DNA of 64,000 nucleotides, taken from positions 620,001 through 684,000 of the forward strand of contig JAWKNO010000003.1 in assembly GCA_041391665.1 (NCBI GenBank). Reading direction: 5' to 3'. This stretch comes from Bacteroidia bacterium. GTDB lineage: Bacteria; Bacteroidota; Bacteroidia; J057. Below the pieces are notes generated by a model. It had not been told where the DNA came from and did not search any database. It saw only the letters and a list, made by a program, of their open reading frames with translations. Every line of letters begins with the position of its first letter. Position 1 is the first letter of the stretch. Position numbers and translations under genes: made by a program. Positions 63,403-64,000 of this stretch are shown in pieces.

Positions 63403-64000
63403 TTACCTTACGGTTTGTGGGACCAGTTTTTTGACGGTTTCCACTACATAATCTATTTCCGCTTTTGTGTTTTGTACACCAAAAGAAAACCGCACGGAGT
63501 TGAGCAGGGTTTCTTTATCAGCGCCGATCTCGCGCAGTACGTGCGATCCCATCAGGGCACCGGAACTGCAGGCCGAACCACCCGAAGCAGAAATGCCGGC
63601 CAGGTCGAGATGAAAAAGCAGCATCGCATCTTCTTCCCCGCAGGGGAAAGTGGTATTCAGCACTGATGGCAAAGATCTTTGTGGATCTGTTTCGCCATTA
63701 AACCGCACACCGGGTATTTGTTCCTGCAATTGCGCTTTCATATAATTTTTCAACCCCAGAATATGCGCGGTCTTTTGGGCCATAGTCTGATTACAATGGT
63801 CAAACGCACAGGCTACCCCGGCAATAAAGGCTACATTTTCCGTTCCGGCACGCATATTTCTTTCCTGGCCACCACCATATATCAAAGCAGGAATTTTTAC
63901 CCCTTTCCTTACAAACATAAATCCGGCGCCTTTGGGGCCATAAAACTTATGTGCCGAAGCCGCAGCAAAATCTACCGGAATCTGACTGAAATCCAGGGCA
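63403..64000 (-). CDS. Cysteine desulfurase (IscS/NifS-like), C-terminal part
   Basis: The leftward frame is open from the window edge; the 5' part is missing. It starts inside 'FAAASAHKFYGPKGAGFM', where the Lys binds PLP, continues with 'GGGQERNMRAGTENVAFIAG', the catalytic Cys loop 'ISASGGSACSSGALMGSHV', and ends at 63403. PLP-dependent removal of sulfur from cysteine for Fe-S clusters or other thio-cofactors. Subgroup (IscS versus NifS) cannot be told without the N-terminus. The Rrf2 regulator is not close enough to link them. Confidence 0.93.
   Translation of the reverse strand, partial: ALDFSQIPVDFAAASAHKFYGPKGAGFMFVRKGVKIPALIYGGGQERNMRAGTENVAFIAGVACAFDHCNQTMAQKTAHILGLKNYMKAQLQEQIPGVRFNGETDPQRSLPSVLNTTFPCGEEDAMLLFHLDLAGISASGGSACSSGALMGSHVLREIGADKETLLNSVRFSFGVQNTKAEIDYVVETVKKLVPQTVR

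Overview
The window is from a Bacteroidota chromosome. The markers are SusC/SusD outer-membrane proteins, a T9SS type B (CHU_C) sorting domain, a DUF5686 protein with a carboxypeptidase-regulatory-like N-terminus, an S46 dipeptidyl-peptidase, a fused CcoNO oxidase subunit and many short lipobox signals. Gene content resembles free-living, polymer-degrading Saprospiria/Cytophagia-like lineages, but the sequence alone does not fix the genus. No rRNA, tRNA, CRISPR array, integrase or transposase was seen. Both edges cut genes: a Reg_prop beta-propeller protein on the left and a cysteine desulfurase on the right.

Layout. 1-7.4 kb: leftward run of secreted or envelope proteins (lipoprotein, two barrel-like proteins, a SpoIID-like lipoprotein, a CHU_C protein). 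7.5-12.6 kb: DUF1080 protein, an NTF2-like gene whose 3' end is duplicated around a toxin-antitoxin pair with a frameshifted toxin, a DUF5686 protein and a SnoaL-like protein. 12.6-20.4 kb: RND efflux operon with a PepSY-like lipoprotein, next to an OmpR-type response regulator and its kinase. An identical 20-bp element lies in front of both transcription units and probably binds the regulator. 20.7-34.2 kb: SusC-SusD-VCBS/ASPIC genes facing an operon of GH35-like hydrolase, esterase/SGNH double enzyme and RoxA-like di-haem cytochrome, then an SDR enzyme. 34.5-45.7 kb: DPP7-like peptidase, GNAT, CutA, PdxH, a 147-bp heptamer minisatellite, flippase, Nudix hydrolase, barrel protein, VWA membrane protein and two tandem universal stress proteins. 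45.7-51.9 kb: complete cbb3 oxidase operon ccoS-ccoNO-ccoQ-ccoP-ccoG-ccoH-tauE/safE-like. 52-54.2 kb: purine and pyrimidine nucleoside phosphorylases. 54.4-58.8 kb: two unknown secreted proteins, Rrf2 regulator, sterol desaturase-family enzyme, MoaD/ThiS-like protein and an OmpA lipoprotein. 58.9-63.2 kb: DUF4407 membrane protein, a zinc-ribbon/Ig-repeat protein and a NYN-LOTUS protein, all leftward.

The features I consider least expected are: (a) the 99-bp duplication of a gene's 3' end flanking a toxin-antitoxin cassette; (b) the shared TTTAGA-N5-TTTAAA element upstream of the regulator and the PepSY-efflux operon; (c) a SpoIID-type peptidoglycan-lytic domain in a Bacteroidota lipoprotein; (d) an A10 run joining two genes of the first operon, where one slip would fuse them; (e) the DUF4407 / zinc-ribbon-Ig / NYN-LOTUS neighbourhood, which I cannot assign to a known system. 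Functions come from motif recognition without database searches.
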